From the NCBI RefSeq assembly GCF_029714305.1, contig NZ_CP121647.1, positions 1,942,501-2,006,500 on the forward strand: 64,000 nucleotides of DNA, written 5' to 3'. The notes beneath the pieces are model-generated. The model was given only the letters and a program-made list of their open reading frames with translations. It was not told where the DNA came from and did no database searches. A program made the translations under genes and the position numbers. The DNA is from Bradyrhizobium sp. CB3481. GTDB taxonomy: Bacteria > Pseudomonadota > Alphaproteobacteria > Rhizobiales > Xanthobacteraceae. Below are positions 61,207 to 64,000 of this stretch, one piece after another; position 1 is the stretch's first letter, and each line of letters begins with the position of its first letter.

Positions 61207-62801
61207 TGCCAGCACGCGGCTACGACTACATCATTGTCGGCGCGGGCTCGGCCGGTTGCGTCGTTGCGAACCGGTTGTCGGCCGATCCGTCCTGCCGCGT
61301 GCTGCTGCTGGAGGCCGGCGGATCGGATCGGAATTTCTGGCTGAAGCTTCCGGTCGGCTACTACCGGACCATCTACAACGAGCGGTTCTCGCGCCTGTTC
61401 AGGACTGAGCCCTCAGAAGGGAGCGGCGGTCGTGCCATCGTCTGGCCGCGGGGCCGCGTGCTTGGCGGTTCCTCGTCAATCAACGGCCTGATCTTCATCC
61501 GGGGCCAGCACGAGGATTTTGACGATTGGGAACGCCTCGGCGCCGATGGCTGGAGCTATCGCGAACTCCTGCCGTATTTTCGGCGCTACGAACGCTACCG
61601 CGGCGGCGAGAGCCAGTTTCACGGCGGGCTCGGGGAGTTCGAGGTCTCCGACCTTCGCAATGACAATCCGGCCTCGAAGGCCTGGGTCGAGGCGGGTGTG
61701 CAGTTCGGCCTGTCGCGCAATCCCGACTTCAACGGCGCCACGACGCTGGGCGTCGGCACCTACCAGCTCGGCATCGGGCGACACTGGCGGACCAGTTCGG
61801 CCTCTGCGTTTCTGCGCCCCGTCGCCGGCCGTCCCAACCTCACCATCATCACCCATGCGCAAGTCAGCAGGGTCGTTTTCAAGGGTCGCGTCGCGACCGG
61901 TGTGGAGTGGATCAGCAAGGGGCAGGTCCACAGCGCAGCGGCTGATCGAGAGATCATCCTGTCCGGCGGCGCGCTGCAGTCGCCGCAGATCCTCCAGCTC
62001 TCCGGCGTCGGTCCGGCGGACCTGCTGCGCAAGCTCGGCATTCCTGTCGTTGCCGATTGTCCGGATGTTGGCGCCAATCTCCAGGACCATTATCAGGCCC
62101 GGCTGATCGTCCGTCTGAAGGAACGAATTTCGCTCAATGACCAGGTCCGCAATCCCGTCGAGCTTGCGAAGATGGGCTTGCAGTGGATGCTGGCTGGCAG
62201 CGGTCCGCTGACCGTCGGGGCGGGGCAGGTGGGCGGCGCAGCCTGCACGGAATACGCCGTCGGTGGCCGGCCGGACGTGCAGTTCAACGTGATGCCGCTC
62301 TCGGTCGACAAGCCCGGCGAGCCCCTTCACAGCTACTCCGGCTTCACTGCCTCGGTCTGGCAATGCCATGGAAAGTCGCGTGGACGGCTTGCGATCAGCT
62401 CGACCGATCCGTTCGAGCAGCCGCGTATCGAGCCGAACTATTTTGCCGAAGAGATCGACCGCAAGACCATTGTTGCGGGTCTGAAGATTCTGCGCGAGAT
62501 TTATCAGCAGAGGGCGTTTCGCCCGCTCTGGGACGTCGAGATGGTGCCGGGCGAGGCGGCAAGGAATGATGCCGGGCTGTGGGACTTTGCGCGTAATACC
62601 GGTGGCACGGTGTTTCACTGCGTCGGGACCTGTCGCATGGGCACGGACGCGCAGGCCGTGCTCGATCCGCAGCTGCGCGTGCGCGGCGTCGAACGGCTGC
62701 GCGTGATCGATGCCTCGGTGATGCCGCAGATCACCTCAGCCAATACGAATGCGACCAGCCTAATGATCGGCGAACGCGGTGCTGCGCTGGTCATGGCTTG
62801 A
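61206..62801 (+). CDS. GMC-family FAD oxidoreductase (choline-dehydrogenase-like)
   Basis: A 531-residue GMC oxidoreductase. It has the FAD motif GAGSAGCVVANRLS (near residue 12), GRVLGGSSSINGLIFIRG as the first GMC signature, SGGALQSPQILQLSGVGP as the second and the C-terminal HCVGTCRMG with VIDASVMP. The family oxidises alcohols to aldehydes or ketones with FAD. It overlaps the enolase-superfamily gene by 1 bp and probably prepares or follows that substrate. Its length is normal. Confidence 0.93.
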   Translation: MPARGYDYIIVGAGSAGCVVANRLSADPSCRVLLLEAGGSDRNFWLKLPVGYYRTIYNERFSRLFRTEPSEGSGGRAIVWPRGRVLGGSSSINGLIFIRGQHEDFDDWERLGADGWSYRELLPYFRRYERYRGGESQFHGGLGEFEVSDLRNDNPASKAWVEAGVQFGLSRNPDFNGATTLGVGTYQLGIGRHWRTSSASAFLRPVAGRPNLTIITHAQVSRVVFKGRVATGVEWISKGQVHSAAADREIILSGGALQSPQILQLSGVGPADLLRKLGIPVVADCPDVGANLQDHYQARLIVRLKERISLNDQVRNPVELAKMGLQWMLAGSGPLTVGAGQVGGAACTEYAVGGRPDVQFNVMPLSVDKPGEPLHSYSGFTASVWQCHGKSRGRLAISSTDPFEQPRIEPNYFAEEIDRKTIVAGLKILREIYQQRAFRPLWDVEMVPGEAARNDAGLWDFARNTGGTVFHCVGTCRMGTDAQAVLDPQLRVRGVERLRVIDASVMPQITSANTNATSLMIGERGAALVMA

Positions 62802-62829
62802 TTGCGCGACCTGAATCGTGGAGGGCGAG

Positions 62830-63552
62830 ATGGAATTGAGTTCCGATAGTCACGTCCCCAAATACGCGCAGATCGCCGACATCTTCCGGCAGCGCATCGC
62901 GCGCGGCGTCTGGACCCAAGGCTTTCGCCTGCCCGCCAATGAGGAACTGGCGGCCGAGTTCGGCGTGTCGCGCGTCACGATCAGGCAGGCGGTGGAGCTG
63001 CTCGCCCGCGACGGTGTGATTGAGGCGCAGCAGGGCCGCGGCACCTTCGTCACGGGGACCGTGCGGCAGGATCGCTGGCTCAAGGTCGAGACGACGCTCT
63101 CCGATCTCGCCGACATGTACCGCGACACTTCGCCCGAGATCATCAATATCTCGGAGAGCCGCAGCGATGCGCCGCTACTTCCCGGCGACGGCAAGCCAGC
63201 CGAAAAATACGTCTTCATGCGTCGGCTGCATTCGCGGGAGAAACAGCCGTACTGCGTCATTTCCATCTATCTCGACGAGAAGATCTTCCGCAGGTCGCCG
63301 AAGCGTTTTCGCAACGAGACCGTGATCCCGATTTTGAGCGATCTCAGGGATCCCGCGATCGCCAGCGCGCGCCAGACGCTGACGATCGGCGCCGCCGACA
63401 TCGAGGCGGCGCGGTTGCTGCGCGTGCCGCTGAATTCGCCGGTGGCCGAAGTGCGCCGCATCTTCACGACCGCGGACCGCACCGTGATCTATCTCGGCGA
63501 GGTCACCTATCGCGGCGACTTCGTGCGGATCGACATGGATCTGCGGCCCTAG
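62830..63552 (+). CDS. GntR-family regulator with UTRA domain
   Basis: A 240-residue GntR/HutC-type regulator: the N-terminal winged HTH (FRLPANEELAAEFGVSRVTI) and a C-terminal UTRA ligand domain. Its gene is the third of the 60082 operon, and it probably controls that operon and the divergent importer. ATG 62830 has GGAGGG 6 nt upstream; a GTG at 62818 is possible. The ligand may be the imported substrate or its product. Confidence 0.92.
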   Translation: MELSSDSHVPKYAQIADIFRQRIARGVWTQGFRLPANEELAAEFGVSRVTIRQAVELLARDGVIEAQQGRGTFVTGTVRQDRWLKVETTLSDLADMYRDTSPEIINISESRSDAPLLPGDGKPAEKYVFMRRLHSREKQPYCVISIYLDEKIFRRSPKRFRNETVIPILSDLRDPAIASARQTLTIGAADIEAARLLRVPLNSPVAEVRRIFTTADRTVIYLGEVTYRGDFVRIDMDLRP

Positions 63553-63558
63553 TGGCCG

Positions 63559-63882
63559 TCAAGGTGAGAACAGCTCCTGGTTCCGAGGCTTGAGTTCTTC
63601 CCCATAGGTGCGCAGGACTTGGGCTTCGCTCAAGGTGCCGAGCGGGGCGCGATGGTCGGCGCGCTCGACAAGCGCGAGCACGTCGGCTTCCCTGCGTTCA
63701 AAGGCTTTCAGGATCTTGCGAACCGGAGTGGTCGGGAGCAGGTATTCATTCTGTTGCTGCACCAGCGACCTGAGCAGCTCGTTATCCTGATTGGCCACGG
63801 AATGCGGCGTGGCGGCAGGGACAACACTCGCATAGATGCCGTTGCGATCGTGTAACTCAACCGCGACAAAATGGACAGTCAC
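63559..63882 (-). CDS. Hypothetical protein
   Basis: A 107-residue protein. The first part (FVAVELHDRNGIYASVVP) is strand-like, and the rest is a charged helical region (LLRSLVQQQNEYLLPTTPVRKILKAFERRE). The GTG start at 63882 has GGAAGGG upstream. No named family is recognised. It is convergent with the GntR gene, with 6 bp between the stops. Confidence 0.55.
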   Translation of the reverse strand: MTVHFVAVELHDRNGIYASVVPAATPHSVANQDNELLRSLVQQQNEYLLPTTPVRKILKAFERREADVLALVERADHRAPLGTLSEAQVLRTYGEELKPRNQELFSP

Positions 63883-63967
63883 CCGGCCCTTCCGCGCGGA
63901 GCGTGAATCGATCTCGGACCTTGCCCCGGGGAGGCGCGATCGGGCTGAGGATGATTGCAGTTGTCGA

Positions 63968-64000
63968 CTAGGTGTTGCCGAGGCGCTCGAAATCTGCGCG
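63968..64000 (-). CDS. Possible 3' end of a gene entering the window
   Basis: The last 33 bases read on the minus strand as RADFERLGNT and a stop, a believable protein C-terminus. Too short for any call. Confidence 0.35.
   Translation of the reverse strand, partial: RADFERLGNT

Noticed and set aside
60016..61215. A 399-codon minus-strand frame
   Set aside because: Opposite the enolase-superfamily gene, which has its active-site residues in order.
1..64000. tRNA, rRNA, riboswitch or transposase genes
   Set aside because: A reading for cloverleaf-type repeats, rRNA-like stretches, common riboswitch cores and transposase motifs gave nothing I could support. A covariance-model search would be needed to exclude small RNAs.

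Overview
The window is high-GC, tightly packed DNA from an alphaproteobacterium. The gene families, the FixL/FixJ-like signalling proteins, the FixK/FNR-type sites and the two-permease phn layout all suit the Bradyrhizobium/Rhodopseudomonas group. The genus is an inference. No rRNA, tRNA or CRISPR array was seen.

Region 1 (about 0-15.7 kb) is the most unusual part. It holds mostly exported or membrane proteins: an IalB-like protein, an alpha/beta hydrolase, a SulP permease, a PPK2 polyphosphate kinase, a DUF3302-like/HlyD pair, a DUF2092 protein, a membrane-anchored TAXI-type binding protein, a DUF3300 protein with a C-terminal intramolecular-chaperone-like domain, a DUF2950 protein, and two paralogous small secreted proteins. 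A FixL-like histidine kinase with a periplasmic binding-protein sensor and a receiver-only response regulator lie in the same stretch. Six sites matching the FixK/FNR consensus TTGA-N6-TCAA sit 54-142 bp ahead of six start codons. The block therefore reads as one low-oxygen envelope regulon.

Region 2 (15.7-29.3 kb) is a complete carbon-phosphorus lyase locus. It contains phnC-D-E1-E2, a convergent phnF repressor gene, and a phnG-H-I-J-K-L-M-N operon with overlapping genes and an appended flavoprotein gene. A second phnM-like gene and a DUF1045 2H-phosphoesterase gene lie divergently upstream. A 13-bp-arm palindrome in front of phnG is a strong PhnF operator candidate.

Region 3 (29.3-37 kb) has a DUF892 protein and a short-chain dehydrogenase, followed by a gene-poor stretch with a degraded tyrosine integrase, an excisionase-like HTH protein, an HNH nuclease remnant that overlaps a truncated ZIP-family transporter tail to tail, a DUF6766 protein and an outer-membrane channel-like protein. 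It looks like the remains of an integrated element.

Region 4 (37-46.7 kb) encodes a NIPSNAP protein, a branched-chain-type ABC importer (SBP, LivH, LivM, LivG, LivF), a LysR regulator and a divergent operon of a second SBP, a nitroreductase and a 4-hydroxylaminobenzoate lyase-like protein (PnbB family). Together these suggest uptake and reductive breakdown of a nitrobenzoate-like compound.

Region 5 (46.7-57.4 kb) is a redox-stress cluster: two quinone-oxidoreductase-like proteins, two paralogous HD-domain proteins, a cupin, two AraC regulators, a catalase, a nitroreductase and an AhpD-like protein. Three of these genes (GlxA-type AraC, catalase, AhpD-like) each carry one apparent frameshift, so either the sequence has errors or the region is decaying.

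Region 6 (57.4-64 kb) is a catabolic unit: an SsuA/NrtA-type ABC importer on the minus strand, and divergently an enolase-superfamily enzyme, a GMC oxidoreductase and a GntR/UTRA regulator. A GGTCAT-N12-ATGACC inverted repeat lies in the divergent promoter region.
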